Notes: generated from the sequence alone by a model not told the origin. Shown: positions 26,912 through 36,777, counted from the stretch's first letter. The stretch: DNA of 64,000 nucleotides from Longimicrobium terrae (GCF_014202995.1 NZ_JACHIA010000008.1:1-64000); one strand, 5' to 3'. Made by a program: numbers and translations.

Positions 26912-27630
26912 CAGCCGGCCGCGGCGCGCTGCATGGCGTTCAGCTGGCGGATCGCGTCCGCCGCCGTGCCGACCAGCCGTGACAGCTGTTCCGGCGTAAA
27001 GTCGCCGTGCTCGCCGGTTCCCTGCACCTCGATCAGTCCGCCGTTCTCGCGCGCGACCACGTTCAGGTCCACCTCGGCGCGCACATCCTCGGAGTAATCC
27101 AGGTCCAGCAGCAGTTCGCCGCCGACCAAGCCACCGCTGATGGCCGCGACGTAGTGGCGGAATGCGCTGGGCGCACCCGTCTTTTCCGCCACCCATGCGC
27201 AGGCGTCGTGCAGGGCCACGGCGCCGCCGGTGATGGAAGCGGTGCGCGTGCCGCCGTCCGCCTGCAGGACGTCGCAGTCGATGGTGATGGTCCACTCGCC
27301 GAGGGCGGCCATGTCCACGCAGGCGCGCAGCGAGCGGCCGATCAGGCGCTGGATCTCCTGCGTGCGCCCGCCCACCTGTCCGCGCTCGCGGCGGTTGCGC
27401 GAGCCGGTGGCGCGGGGGAGCATGGCGTATTCCGCCGTCACCCAGCCCTCGCCCTTGCCTTTGCGCCAGCCGGGAACGCCCTGCTCCACCGACGCCGTGC
27501 ACAGCACGCGGGTGCGGCCGGCGCTGATGAGGCACGAGCCCTCGGCGTACAGCGAGGCTCCGCGTTCCAGCGTGATCGGCCGCAGCGCGCCGGGCGAACG
27601 GCCGTCGTTGCGCGTGGTGCTTTCCGCCAC
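26911..27630 (-). CDS. rph: Ribonuclease PH
   Basis: 239 residues, the usual length. Phosphorolytic 3' exonuclease that trims tRNA precursors. Motifs seen: LRPITLERGASLYAEGSCL, GWVTAEYAMLPRAT with the following RNRRERG basic stretch, GRTQEIQRLIGRSLRA and DCDVLQADGGTRTASITG. GTG at 27630 is chosen because homology begins there and AGGA lies about 9 nt upstream; an extension to an ATG further upstream would have no family match. Operon with rdgB. Confidence 0.95.
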   Translation of the reverse strand: MAESTTRNDGRSPGALRPITLERGASLYAEGSCLISAGRTRVLCTASVEQGVPGWRKGKGEGWVTAEYAMLPRATGSRNRRERGQVGGRTQEIQRLIGRSLRACVDMAALGEWTITIDCDVLQADGGTRTASITGGAVALHDACAWVAEKTGAPSAFRHYVAAISGGLVGGELLLDLDYSEDVRAEVDLNVVARENGGLIEVQGTGEHGDFTPEQLSRLVGTAADAIRQLNAMQRAAAG

Positions 27631-27739
27631 GTTACGTATCCTGTGATATATGGATGGAGATGATGCGGAGATGCGCCGCGGATCGCGACGGAGCGCGGTT
27701 CCCGCGGCGTGCAACGAATTCGGTCTGGATCGACGGAGT

Positions 27740-28025
27740 GCCATCGCGCGGAGGGGCCCCCTCTCCCCGGCCCTCTCCCCCGCTCCGCGGGAGAAAGGGA
27801 GACCTCACCTCGCAGGCGGAGACAGGTGCGGAAGCCTGCTCTCGCGAGGCCTCAGCCGTGAGGGCCCCTCCCCCGGCCCCTACCCGTGCAAACTGCGCAC
27901 GGAGAGGGGAGAAAACCGATCGCGCTCCGGCCAGCCGGCGCGCACGAGACTGGGGTGTGCTCTCTCTCCCACATCCGTTCGTGGGAGAGGGTCGTCGTGC
28001 GCAGCACGCGGGGTGAGGGCCACAG
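27740..28025. repeat. Mosaic of short intergenic palindromes (CTCTCCC/GGGAGAG type)
   Basis: The gap between rph and hemC is about 500 bases and holds no gene. It is packed with short inverted repeats: CTCTCCCAC (27964-27972) with GTGGGAGAG (27981-27989), CCCGC(T)CCGCGGG near 27780, GTGCAAACTGCGCAC near 27887, and repeated CCCTCTCCCC runs. The CTCTCCC/GGGAGAG core recurs in the hairpin at 44804-44840. It looks like a mosaic REP-type element; which part ends the hemC transcript is unclear. Confidence 0.5.
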
Positions 28026-28127
28026 CGTCGGCCGCGCCACCCTCCAATCCCACGCCAGCTCTCGTCCCGGAAACCTCCGCTCGACGAACTCCGCCGCGAC
28101 GGACTTTCTCCCGAGCCGCTCGCTGCC

Positions 28128-29081
28128 CTACGGCGCCGCGGGCTCCGCCAGGACGACGCGCGCGCGCACGGACGCCAGGATCTCTCCCGCGCCCTTCGCG
28201 AGCAGTTCGTCCGCAGCGGCGCGACCGACCGCGGCCGCGTGCTTCACGTCGCCCACCTGGTGCACGCGCAGGATGCGCGATCCGTCGGTGTCAGCGACGA
28301 GGCCGGCGAGGTACACCTGCCCCTCATCCACCAGCCCCAGCGCGCCGATGGGAATCTGGCACCCGCCCTCCAGCGCACGGAGCAGGGCGCGTTCCGCCGT
28401 GGTTGCGGCGGCCGTATCCGGGTCGTTCAGCGGGGCCAGCGCGGCGCGGATGTCGTCGCGGTCCGTGCGGCAGACGATGCCCAGCGCCCCCTGCCCCACC
28501 GCCGGCAGCCAGCGCGGCGGCTCCAGGTATGCGCTGATGCGGTCCCTCCACCCCAGCCGCAGCACGCCGGCCGCGGCCAGGATGATGGCGTCGTACTCGC
28601 CGCGGTCCAGCTTGGCCAGGCGCGTGTTCAGATTGCCGCGCAGGTCCACCAGTTCCAGGTCCGGCCGCCGCTTGCGCAACTGCGCCACGCGCCGCAGCGA
28701 ACTCGTCCCCACGCGCGCGCCGGGCTCCAGCGCCTCCAGCCCGCCAGCCTGGCCGGGAGGCAGCAGGACGACGTCGCGCGGGTCCTCGCGCACGGTGACG
28801 GCCGCGAGCGTCAGCCCGTCCGGCAGGCGCGTGGGAATGTCCTTGAGCGAGTGGACCGCGAGGTCGGCCTGGTCCTCCAGGAGCGCGTTGTCCAGCTCCT
28901 TGGTGAACAGGCCCTTGTCGCCGATCTTGGCCAGCGGTACGTCCTGAATGCGGTCGCCCGTGGTGCGGATGACCTCGATCTCCACCTGGAGCGACGGATC
29001 CGCGGCGCGCAGCGAGCCGGCCACCGCGCGGGACTGCCACAGCGCCAGTTCGCTCCCCCGTGAGGCGATGCGGATCACCAC
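28128..29081 (-). CDS. hemC: Porphobilinogen deaminase (hydroxymethylbilane synthase)
   Basis: 317 residues. Joins four porphobilinogen units into hydroxymethylbilane in heme synthesis; cytoplasmic. Seen: IRIASRGSELALWQSRAV, KDIPTRLPDGL preceded by AVHSLKD, RVGTSSLRRVAQL, and ALEGGCQIPIGA, in which the Cys (about residue 243) anchors the dipyrromethane cofactor. The start is GTG, overlapping the LptE stop by 7 nt, so it is the last gene of a five-gene chain. No other heme gene is nearby. Confidence 0.96.
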   Translation of the reverse strand: MVIRIASRGSELALWQSRAVAGSLRAADPSLQVEIEVIRTTGDRIQDVPLAKIGDKGLFTKELDNALLEDQADLAVHSLKDIPTRLPDGLTLAAVTVREDPRDVVLLPPGQAGGLEALEPGARVGTSSLRRVAQLRKRRPDLELVDLRGNLNTRLAKLDRGEYDAIILAAAGVLRLGWRDRISAYLEPPRWLPAVGQGALGIVCRTDRDDIRAALAPLNDPDTAAATTAERALLRALEGGCQIPIGALGLVDEGQVYLAGLVADTDGSRILRVHQVGDVKHAAAVGRAAADELLAKGAGEILASVRARVVLAEPAAP

Positions 29082-29614
29082 TGCGACTGCGCTCCGTCAA
29101 TCATCTTCTGCACCACTTCCACCAGCGCCTTGCGGCGGCCCACGTCCACGCTTTCACGCCCCGGATCAAAGGTGCCCAGCGCGGTGATGCCGTTGCCCTT
29201 CCACAGCAGCCGGTCTTCGCGGACGTCGTAGATCTCCGCGTCAAAGCTCACCTGCACCTGACGCTCCAGCGCGTTCACCCGGCCGCCGGCGCTGCGCGGA
29301 TCGTAGTTGGTGGTCTGCTCTTCCGCGCGGATCAGCCGGCCTCGGACGATGGCGTCCGCCGTCTGCTGCGAGCTCAGGCGCACGCCCAGGTTGCCGGGAA
29401 AGCGCTCCTGAAGCTGCCGCAGCAGCTCGGACTCCATCCCCGGAAACGGCGTTCCGTTCTCGAACGGCTCGATGTACACGCGCCGGATGTGCGACGGCAG
29501 GCCGCCGCCGGTAAAGCTGTACAGGCAGCCGCCCAGCAGGACGGCCAGCGCCAGGAGCGCCGAGGCGTTACGTGCCCGGCGGGCTCCACGTTTCTTCAGG
29601 AAAGCCAGCGACAT
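29075..29614 (-). CDS. lptE: LptE-like LPS-assembly lipoprotein
   Basis: 179 residues. A basic N-terminus, a hydrophobic stretch and LLGGC form a lipoprotein signal. The mature part (YSFTGGGLPSHIRRVYIEPFENGTPFPGMESELLRQLQERF) matches the LptE family, the outer-membrane plug partner of LptD in LPS export. The C-terminal strand region (VQVSFDAEIYDVREDRLLWKG) fits too. The family is divergent, so the match is by pattern. The start overlaps the upstream gene by 47 nt; GGAG lies about 12 nt away. Its presence implies a diderm envelope. Confidence 0.78.
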   Translation of the reverse strand: MSLAFLKKRGARRARNASALLALAVLLGGCLYSFTGGGLPSHIRRVYIEPFENGTPFPGMESELLRQLQERFPGNLGVRLSSQQTADAIVRGRLIRAEEQTTNYDPRSAGGRVNALERQVQVSFDAEIYDVREDRLLWKGNGITALGTFDPGRESVDVGRRKALVEVVQKMIDGAQSQW

Positions 29615-30284
29615 CGGTCTGCGACTCCACGGTCAGGTTGAGCGTGCGATAGGCGGCCCAGTCGCGGTACTGCGCGCGACCCAGCTGCCCCGCGTCGTTC
29701 CAGGTAAGGTCGATGGATTCGGCCACGCCGCCGCCGGCGCTGCGGCGAACGCTCTGCAGCCGGCCGGCGCGCAGCCGGTACTCCAGCACGCTCGTGCCGA
29801 GCTGATAACGGATTGTGGTGCTCTCCCCCGAGACGGACGAGTTCAGCAGCCGCGCGTCCGCCGGCGGGGCGACGATGCCGACCGCGCCCCACAGCAGCGC
29901 GGGCGACGGAAGGGCGAAGCGCTGCGCCAGCACGGCGGGCACGCGCATCTGCCCATCCACCAGCGCCGCGGCCAGATACGTTTCGCCGCGCGGGCCGAAC
30001 AGGTCCAGGCGAAAGCGTCCCGGCGCCTCGTACCGCGCCACGCCGCGCCCGCGGAACTGCGCCCCGGCCTCGTCCAGCTGCCAGCCGAACTGCGCCTGGC
30101 GGGGGGAGGTGGGCGTGGTGGCGCGCTGTGCCTCGGCGGCCACGGGCGCTGCATCGGCGGCGGACGTGCCCCCGGCGGTGGTGCCGCCCGGCGTGCCGGG
30201 CGCGGTGGAAACGGTCTGCGCGGCGGGCGCGCAGCCGGCCAGCGCCGCGGCCAAGGCAGCCGCGGTCAGGCGGTAACGGATCAA
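29568..30284 (-). CDS. LolB-like outer-membrane lipoprotein
   Basis: 238 residues. The signal ends in ALAGC, then comes a Thr/Ala/Gly-rich spacer. The body (FRGRGVARYEAPGRFRLDLFGPRGETYLAAALVDGQMRVP ... SIDLTWNDAGQLGRAQYRDW) has the alternating strands of the LolB/LolA/DUF4292 fold that carries lipoproteins to the outer membrane. The start is TTG with GGGAGG 4-5 nt upstream, the clearest ribosome-binding site in this chain, and its TTGA overlaps the stop of the preceding gene. No ATG is available. Confidence 0.68.
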   Translation of the reverse strand: MIRYRLTAAALAAALAGCAPAAQTVSTAPGTPGGTTAGGTSAADAAPVAAEAQRATTPTSPRQAQFGWQLDEAGAQFRGRGVARYEAPGRFRLDLFGPRGETYLAAALVDGQMRVPAVLAQRFALPSPALLWGAVGIVAPPADARLLNSSVSGESTTIRYQLGTSVLEYRLRAGRLQSVRRSAGGGVAESIDLTWNDAGQLGRAQYRDWAAYRTLNLTVESQTDVAGFPEETWSPPGT

Positions 30285-32326
30285 CGGACCTCCCGGATTC
30301 GAATGATGCGATCGCCCGGCAGAATGCGGTCCACCACCTCCAGCCCGCGCACCACCTGCCCGAACACGGTGTACGTGCCGTCCAGGTGCGGCTGCGGCGA
30401 GTGGGTGATGAACCACTGGCTTCCGCCCGTGTCCGGGCCGGAGAGCGCCATGCCGAGCGTGCCACGGCCGTAGACGTGGCGATTGATCTCGTCGCGGATG
30501 GCATACCCCGGACCGCCGGAAGTGTCCCCGCGCGGATCGCCGCCCTGAATGACGAAATTCGGCACCACGCGCGGCCACTCCTGCCCGTCGAAGTAGCCGC
30601 GCGCGGCCAGCGTCAGGAAGCTGCGGACGGTGAGCGGCGCTTCCCGCTGGTACAGCTCCACCTCGATCTCGCCGCGATCCGTGGTGATGATCGCGCGGCG
30701 GGGCGCGGCGGTCATGTCGCGCGCGGCGCGGACGTAGTCGGACGCGCGGCGGCCCGTCTCCACCGGGAGCGGCGCGCCCCACGCGGCGGGGACGGAATCG
30801 CCGAACGCGGTCTGCGCGCGCTGGCGCACCAGGTAGTCCGCGGAGCGGCCGAAGCGGGAAAAGAACTGGGTGCGGGCCGTCGCGTCCTTCTTGGCGATGG
30901 CGCCGATCGCGTCCACTGCGGCGAGCGCGGCGTCGTCCATCTCATCCCGCTGCGCGCGGTCGTACGCGTCCAGGACCAGGGGGAGCGTCGCGGGATCGGC
31001 GAGCTTGGCCAGTCCCATGAGCGCGTTGGTGCGGGCGATGACGTCGCGCGTGTCCAGCGCGGCGATCAGCACGGGGCGGATCTCCGTCACCGTGTCTCCG
31101 AGCGCGCCGACGGCCTGCTCCAGCGCCGCGGCGGCCACGCGCCCGTCGGGATCGTCGATCCACGCCGACAGCCGCTGGCGCGACGCGGGACTCACCTGCG
31201 CGTGCACGCGGGCGGCCGCGGCGCGCAGCCTCCACTCCGGCGAGGTCTCGATCGCCGTTACGGCCGCGATCGCGGCGGGCCCGTCGATGTCCGCCAGCGC
31301 GGCGGCCGCGGTCTGGCGGATGAAGACGTTGCGCGCCGGATCGCGGATGATGGACGACAGCAGCGGCGCCGCGGAACGTGCGTCGGCTCCCATGCGCTGC
31401 AATCCCTCCAGCGCGGCGATCACGTCGTACGGATCGCGCGCGGCGTTGGCCCGGTCGGACAGAAAGGTGAGCGTGCGCTCGCCCGGGTACGTGCCAAGGG
31501 TGCGGAGTGCGTTCACGCGCACGGGCATGCTGCTGTCCGCCCCGGCGAGGGCGATCAGCATCTGCAGCGCGCGGTCGCGGCCCACGCCGGCGGAGTCCGC
31601 CATCGGCCCGGTGAGCGCACGGGCGGCGAAGGAGCGCACCAGCGCGTCGGCATCCGCGGCGGCGGGGGAGAGCGCCGCGGCCGTGGCGGGTTCCGGTCGG
31701 CGGGCCAGCGCGTACGCCGCGCGCCAGCGGAGTTCGGGGTCGCGCGCCGTCATCCATCGGGCGACGGCGGGAACGGGCGTGGGCCGGCCCTGGCGCCACA
31801 CCGCCAGCAGCGCGGGACCGACGGCCTCCGCGGTGCCGGTGCCGTCGATAGCGGCTTCGGTGAGAAGACGCTCCAGCGCGGCGCGCGCGGCGGGATGGCG
31901 GATCTTGCCGAGCGCGTACGCCGCCTCGCCCACGACGGACGGCGCGGCGGCGATGCGGCTGCTGGCGGCGTACGGAGCGAGAAGCGGGACGGCGGCGCTG
32001 TCGGCGATCTGGCCGAGCGCGAACGCGGCCGTCGCTGCGACGCTGGTGTCCTCGTCCGCCAGCATGCGGCCCAGCATGGGAATGGCGCGTTTGTCCCGCA
32101 GGTTGCCGGCGGCCAGGGCGGCGCGGCGGCGCAGCGCGGCGGAGGGAGCCCCCGCGGCCGTGGCGAGCGCGGTGGAATCGTACTCGCGCCGGTCTTCCAG
32201 GCGGATGAGCGTGGACGCGTCGACGGGTCCCGTGCCGGCGCCCGCGCTCATGGCGGGCGCGCAGGCGGAAAGCAGCGCCGCGGCGGTGACGGGAAGGGCG
32301 AGCAGAAACTCGGGGCGGCGGCTCAT
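30281..32326 (-). CDS. Lipoprotein with HEAT-like repeats and C-terminal cyclophilin (PPIase) domain
   Basis: 681 residues. The signal MSRRPEFLLALPVTAAALLSAC has a lipobox (LSAC). Residues about 55-485 are helical HEAT-like repeats (recurring ALGQIADSAAVPLL, ALGKIRHPAARAAL, AYALARRP). Residues about 510-681 are a cyclophilin-type peptidyl-prolyl isomerase: VIQGGDPRGDTSGGPGY and GTLGMALSGPDTGGSQWFIT, then LDGTYTVFGQVVRGLEVVD. Probably a periplasmic folding factor tethered to a membrane, with the repeats as docking surface. ATGA overlap with the upstream thioesterase and TTGA overlap downstream place it in the outer-membrane biogenesis chain. Confidence 0.87.
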   Translation of the reverse strand: MSRRPEFLLALPVTAAALLSACAPAMSAGAGTGPVDASTLIRLEDRREYDSTALATAAGAPSAALRRRAALAAGNLRDKRAIPMLGRMLADEDTSVAATAAFALGQIADSAAVPLLAPYAASSRIAAAPSVVGEAAYALGKIRHPAARAALERLLTEAAIDGTGTAEAVGPALLAVWRQGRPTPVPAVARWMTARDPELRWRAAYALARRPEPATAAALSPAAADADALVRSFAARALTGPMADSAGVGRDRALQMLIALAGADSSMPVRVNALRTLGTYPGERTLTFLSDRANAARDPYDVIAALEGLQRMGADARSAAPLLSSIIRDPARNVFIRQTAAAALADIDGPAAIAAVTAIETSPEWRLRAAAARVHAQVSPASRQRLSAWIDDPDGRVAAAALEQAVGALGDTVTEIRPVLIAALDTRDVIARTNALMGLAKLADPATLPLVLDAYDRAQRDEMDDAALAAVDAIGAIAKKDATARTQFFSRFGRSADYLVRQRAQTAFGDSVPAAWGAPLPVETGRRASDYVRAARDMTAAPRRAIITTDRGEIEVELYQREAPLTVRSFLTLAARGYFDGQEWPRVVPNFVIQGGDPRGDTSGGPGYAIRDEINRHVYGRGTLGMALSGPDTGGSQWFITHSPQPHLDGTYTVFGQVVRGLEVVDRILPGDRIIRIREVR

Positions 32327-32763
32327 GCGTTGGGCTCCGTGGCGGCGCGAAAGGCGTCCAGCAGGTCCTGGGGCAGCTTGCGCGGGGCGCTGCTGGCGCG
32401 GTCCAGGGCGGTCAGGCCGGTGCGGGCGGAGCAGAGGCGCGTCGTGGTGCCGTCCTCCTCCACCCGCTCGATCAGGTAGGTGAAGCTGATGGCGCGCGAC
32501 CGCACCTGCTCCACCGAGGTCGTCACGCGGATCAGGTCCTCGTAGCGCGCGGAGGCGTGATAGCGCATGGACACGTCGGTGACGGCCAGCATCACGCCTT
32601 CTTTTTCGATGACGGAGTACGGCTTCCAGAGATGGCGGATCAGGTCCGTGCGGCCCATCTCGCACCACACCAGGTAGTTGGCGTGATAGACGACGCCCAT
32701 CTGGTCCGTTTCGGCGTACCGCGCGCGGAACTCCAGGGTGGACGTGTGTGCAGCCGGGTGCAT
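32323..32763 (-). CDS. YbgC/FadM-type acyl-CoA thioesterase
   Basis: 146 residues, hotdog fold. FRARYAETDQMGVVYHANYLVWCEMGR contains the family's catalytic Asp (in ETDQMGVVYHANYL). SMRYHASARYEDLIRVTT is the second conserved strand. It hydrolyses acyl-CoA thioesters; the chain length cannot be told. ATG at 32763 is used, as the frame upstream lacks family similarity; there is no good ribosome-binding site. It heads the chain thioesterase-cyclophilin-LolB-like-LptE-HemC. A Tol-Pal link, common for YbgC, is not seen here. Confidence 0.88.
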   Translation of the reverse strand: MHPAAHTSTLEFRARYAETDQMGVVYHANYLVWCEMGRTDLIRHLWKPYSVIEKEGVMLAVTDVSMRYHASARYEDLIRVTTSVEQVRSRAISFTYLIERVEEDGTTTRLCSARTGLTALDRASSAPRKLPQDLLDAFRAATEPNA

Positions 32764-32885
32764 GCGGGGCGGAACGGTTCGCGGGTGCGGGTGATGGACC
32801 GGCGACGATTCTACCCGGCCAGCGCGCCCACTGTCAAACGCGGACGCGGGTTTGTGGTGTGTTCTGTGGATGCAGAACCGCAGGG

Positions 32886-32933
32886 GCGACTGAAGTCGCG
32901 GCAACAACGGCGCGAAGTCCGCCTTCGCGGACT
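32886..32933 (+). repeat. Two-hairpin intergenic element, copy 1
   Basis: GCGACTGAAGTCGC (32886-32899) folds as a 6-bp hairpin with a GA loop. It is followed, 29 nt from its start, by the palindrome AAGTCCGCCTTCGCGGACT (32915-32933). Copies 2 and 3 keep the same pitch. Relative to them the first stem here has a C-G pair where they have A-T. Confidence 0.75.
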
Positions 32934-32988
32934 GCAGCCGCGGCTCGGGTGAGTTTCGAGGGGCATTGAGGAAGTCCGCCGTCCAGGA

Positions 32989-33036
32989 GCGAATGAATTC
33001 GCCGCTGGACCGGCACGAAGTCCGCCTTCGCGGACT
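32989..33036 (+). repeat. Two-hairpin intergenic element, copy 2
   Basis: GCGAATGAATTCGC (32989-33002) and AAGTCCGCCTTCGCGGACT (33018-33036), again 29 nt start to start. TCCAG...CTGGA flanks the first hairpin (32982-33009). An extra AAGTCCGCC half-site lies at 32972-32980. Nearly identical to copy 3 at 53194-53241. Confidence 0.8.
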
Positions 33037-33084
33037 GGGGCGGCGGGTTCGGCGCGTCACGCGGAGTCGGCTTGGGCGCGGGCC

Positions 33085-33250
33085 AGATCCTTCGTCGGCG
33101 CCAAGGTTCGGCGCGCCGGCAGGCACGTCCGGCGCCTCCTCAGGATGACATGGTGTGGGCTGTAAACTGATGCACCACAAAGACATGTCATCCTGAGGGA
33201 GCGTGCGCCGCCCTCTCCCCTGCCCCGAGCCCTGCGCGACCGAAGGATCT
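33085..33250. repeat. Inverted pair of GATCCTTCG...CTCAGGATGACAT elements
   Basis: Ends AGATCCTTCG (33085-33094) and CGAAGGATCT (33241-33250) are inverted copies. In the middle CCTCAGGATGACATG (33138-33152) faces CATGTCATCCTGAGG (33184-33198). So two half-elements of about 68 nt sit head to head across a 31-nt centre. There is no coding capacity. It resembles a miniature mobile or REP-type element. Confidence 0.65.
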
Positions 33251-33350
33251 ACTATCCGCCCAAGCCAACTCCGCCTGACGCGCGGTACTCGCCCGCACCT
33301 CTCTGCGCCTCTGCGGCTCTGCGTGAGGCCCTTCTGTTCGTCATCCACAC

Positions 33351-33380
33351 GAAAAAGGGCGCCCCGCGAGGAGCGCCCTT
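33351..33380 (-). terminator. Terminator of the sucCD-ndk operon
   Basis: AAGGGCGC (33355-33362) pairs with GCGCCCTT (33373-33380). On the minus strand the stem is followed by TTTTTC. It lies 23 nt beyond the ndk stop. Confidence 0.88.
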
Positions 33381-33402
33381 CGTCAACCGAGAACGGAGCG
33401 GA

Positions 33403-33822
33403 TCAGCCGCCCACCAGCTCGGTGCCGGCAAAGAAGAACGCGATCTCGATGTCCGCGTTCTCGTCGCTGTCGGAGCCGTGCACCGCGTTGCGGCCCTTGT
33501 TCTCCGCGTACAGCTTGCGGATGGTGCCCTCGGCGGCCTCGGCCGGATCGGTGGCGCCAATCGTCTCACGCCACAGACCGACCGCGTTGTCGGCCTGCAG
33601 GGCCAGCACCACGGACGGGCCGCTGGACATGAACTCCACGAGCTCGCCGTAGAAGCCGCGCTCCTTGTGCACCTCGTAGAACTTCTGCGCCTGCGCCAGG
33701 CTGATCTGGGTGAGCTTCATGCCCAGGATCGTGAAGCCGGCCTGCTGGATGTGGGCGATGATCTTGCCGGCGTGGCCGCTCTGCACGGCGTCGGGCTTGA
33801 TCATGGCGAACGTGCGAGCCAT
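33403..33822 (-). CDS. ndk: Nucleoside diphosphate kinase
   Basis: 139 residues, the standard length. Transfers the gamma-phosphate between nucleoside triphosphates and diphosphates through phospho-His115 in [12 protein letters not shown]. The N-terminus [15 protein letters not shown] and the [14 protein letters not shown] stretch are typical. GAAGGA lies about 9 nt upstream of the ATG. Last gene of sucC-sucD-PtsN/CBS-ndk; succinyl-CoA ligase makes NTP that this enzyme can equilibrate, so the grouping is sensible. Confidence 0.97.
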   Translation of the reverse strand: MARTFAMIKPDAVQSGHAGKIIAHIQQAGFTILGMKLTQISLAQAQKFYEVHKERGFYGELVEFMSSGPSVVLALQADNAVGLWRETIGATDPAEAAEGTIRKLYAENKGRNAVHGSDSDENADIEIAFFFAGTELVGG

Positions 33823-33827
33823 TCGAT

Positions 33828-34739
33828 CTATCCTTCGTCAGATGATGATTCAACGGGAGACGCGGCGAACCCGAACACCTTGCGCAGGATGTCGCCGCGG
33901 GTCAGAAATCCGGTCAGCTGCCCCTCGTGCACCACGGGCAGCCGCTCGATGTCCTTGCTTACCAGCATCCCCGTGACCTCGGCCAGGGCCTGGTCCTCGG
34001 AGACGCAGATCACGGAGCGCGACATCACGTCGCGCACCCGCGTTTCCTGCCATGCCACCACGGTGGCGTCCGCCGGGCGCTGCACGCCGGGAAGAAAGTA
34101 GCGCAGCAGGTCGCGGTCGGTCACCATCCCCAGCACCTCGCGGCCCTCGCCCACCACCGGAACCGCGCGCAGCTTGTGCTCGGCGATCAGGTCCAGCACC
34201 TCCTGCACCGGCGCGTCGGGCGAGGTGCGGTACACGCGCTGCGTCATCACGTCGCGCACGGTAAGCCGCGGCTGAATGACGATTTCGCGCATCTCCGCGA
34301 TCTGCAGCACGTCCGCCGCGGTGCGCGCGTTTACGAGCCGCTCCACCACGCTGTCGTGCCGCAGCACCCGCGCGAGCGCCGCCACCGTCTGCAGGTACAG
34401 GTCCGCCGCGCTCAGCGGGGCCAGCACCAGGACGACGATCTGCGCCACCGCAGCGGCCACATCGCCCGGCGCCTCGGCCAGCGGCTGCGGCGCGATGCCC
34501 ACGGCGACGACCAGGTGATCGACCGCGTCCGTCCGCAGGTGCGGAAGCAGAACGCGGTCGCCCACGTGGATCAGGTCGCGCACCCGCGCCTCGCTGAACA
34601 TCCGCTCCATCTGGTCCGGATGCGCCACGGCGCCGGTGCGCACCAGCACCTCCGCCAGGCGCGTTACGGCCTCGCGGACGGTGCGGGCGTGAAGCGGGGC
34701 CACGATGTGCTCCTCATGGAGAATCTCCGTGAGCCGCAC
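33828..34739 (-). CDS. PTS EIIA (PtsN)-like domain fused to two CBS domains
   Basis: 303 residues. Residues about 1-150 follow the EIIA(Ntr) pattern ([17 protein letters not shown] ... [20 protein letters not shown]), with the usual phospho-His position present in LPHLRTDAV. Residues about 163-285 are a CBS pair ([25 protein letters not shown] and [21 protein letters not shown]), which usually bind adenine nucleotides. No transporter domain. Start GTG, 29 nt after sucD; its stop is 5 nt before ndk. Likely an energy-sensing regulator tied to the TCA/NTP genes around it; the target is unknown. Confidence 0.82.
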   Translation of the reverse strand: MRLTEILHEEHIVAPLHARTVREAVTRLAEVLVRTGAVAHPDQMERMFSEARVRDLIHVGDRVLLPHLRTDAVDHLVVAVGIAPQPLAEAPGDVAAAVAQIVVLVLAPLSAADLYLQTVAALARVLRHDSVVERLVNARTAADVLQIAEMREIVIQPRLTVRDVMTQRVYRTSPDAPVQEVLDLIAEHKLRAVPVVGEGREVLGMVTDRDLLRYFLPGVQRPADATVVAWQETRVRDVMSRSVICVSEDQALAEVTGMLVSKDIERLPVVHEGQLTGFLTRGDILRKVFGFAASPVESSSDEG

Positions 34740-34768
34740 CTCGCGCCCCGCCCGGGGAACGCCCTGGT

Positions 34769-35634
34769 TCAGAGCGCCTCCTGGATGAGCCCCACCACGT
34801 CCAGCGGGCGGGTGGCGACGGCGATGCCGTTGTCGCGGAAGGCGGTGATCTTTTCCTCCGCCGTCCCCGCGCCGCCGCTGATGATGGCGCCCGCGTGGCC
34901 CATGCGGCGTCCCGGAGGCGCCGTCTGTCCGGCGATGAAGCCCACCACCGGCTTGGTGACGTGCTCCTTGATGTAGCGCGCGGCTTCCTGCTCGTCCGTG
35001 CCGCCGATCTCACCCAGCATCACGATGGCCTGGGTGTCCGGATCGGCCTCGAACGCCGCAAGGCAGTCGATGAACGACGTGCCGTTGATGGGGTCGCCGC
35101 CGATGCCCACGCACGTCGTCGTCCCGATCCCGGCGCCCTTGAGCTTGTAGACCACTTCGTAGGTCAGCGTGCCGCTCTTGGACACCAGGCCGACGGGGCC
35201 GGGCTGCGTGATGTGGCCGGGGATGATGCCGACCTTGCTCTTGCCGGCGGACAGCAGGCCCGGGCAGTTCGGTCCCAGCAGACGGGCGCCCTTGTCCAGC
35301 ACGTACGGACGCACGCGCGTCATGTCCAGCACCGGCACGCCTTCGGTGATGCAGACGATGAAGCTCACGCCCGCGTCGGCGGCCTCGAACATGGCGTCCG
35401 CGGCGAACGGAGGCGGCACGTAGATGACCGACGTGTTGGCGCCCGTCTCACGGACGGCCTCTTCGACCGTGTTGAAGATGGGCACGCGGCCCTCGAACAT
35501 CTGCCCGCCCTTGCCCGGGGTGACGCCGGCGACGACGTCGGTCCCGTATTCCATCATCTGCTTGGCGTGGAACGAACCGTCGCGCCCCGTGATGCCCTGG
35601 ACGACGAGCTTGGTGCTCTGATCGATGAAGATGC

Positions 35635-35638
<4 letters not shown>
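34769..35638 (-). CDS. sucD: Succinyl-CoA ligase alpha subunit
   Basis: 289 residues. With SucC it converts succinyl-CoA and ADP or GDP to succinate and NTP in the TCA cycle. Seen: the CoA-binding [13 protein letters not shown] start, [22 protein letters not shown], and [13 protein letters not shown] with the phosphorylated His248. GTG start overlaps the sucC stop (GTGA). Confidence 0.97.

Positions 35639-36777
<1,139 letters not shown>

Noticed and set aside
32886-33036. CRISPR-like repeat-spacer pattern
   Set aside because: Only two units here, each a pair of different palindromes, with no array, leader or cas gene; the third copy is 20 kb away.
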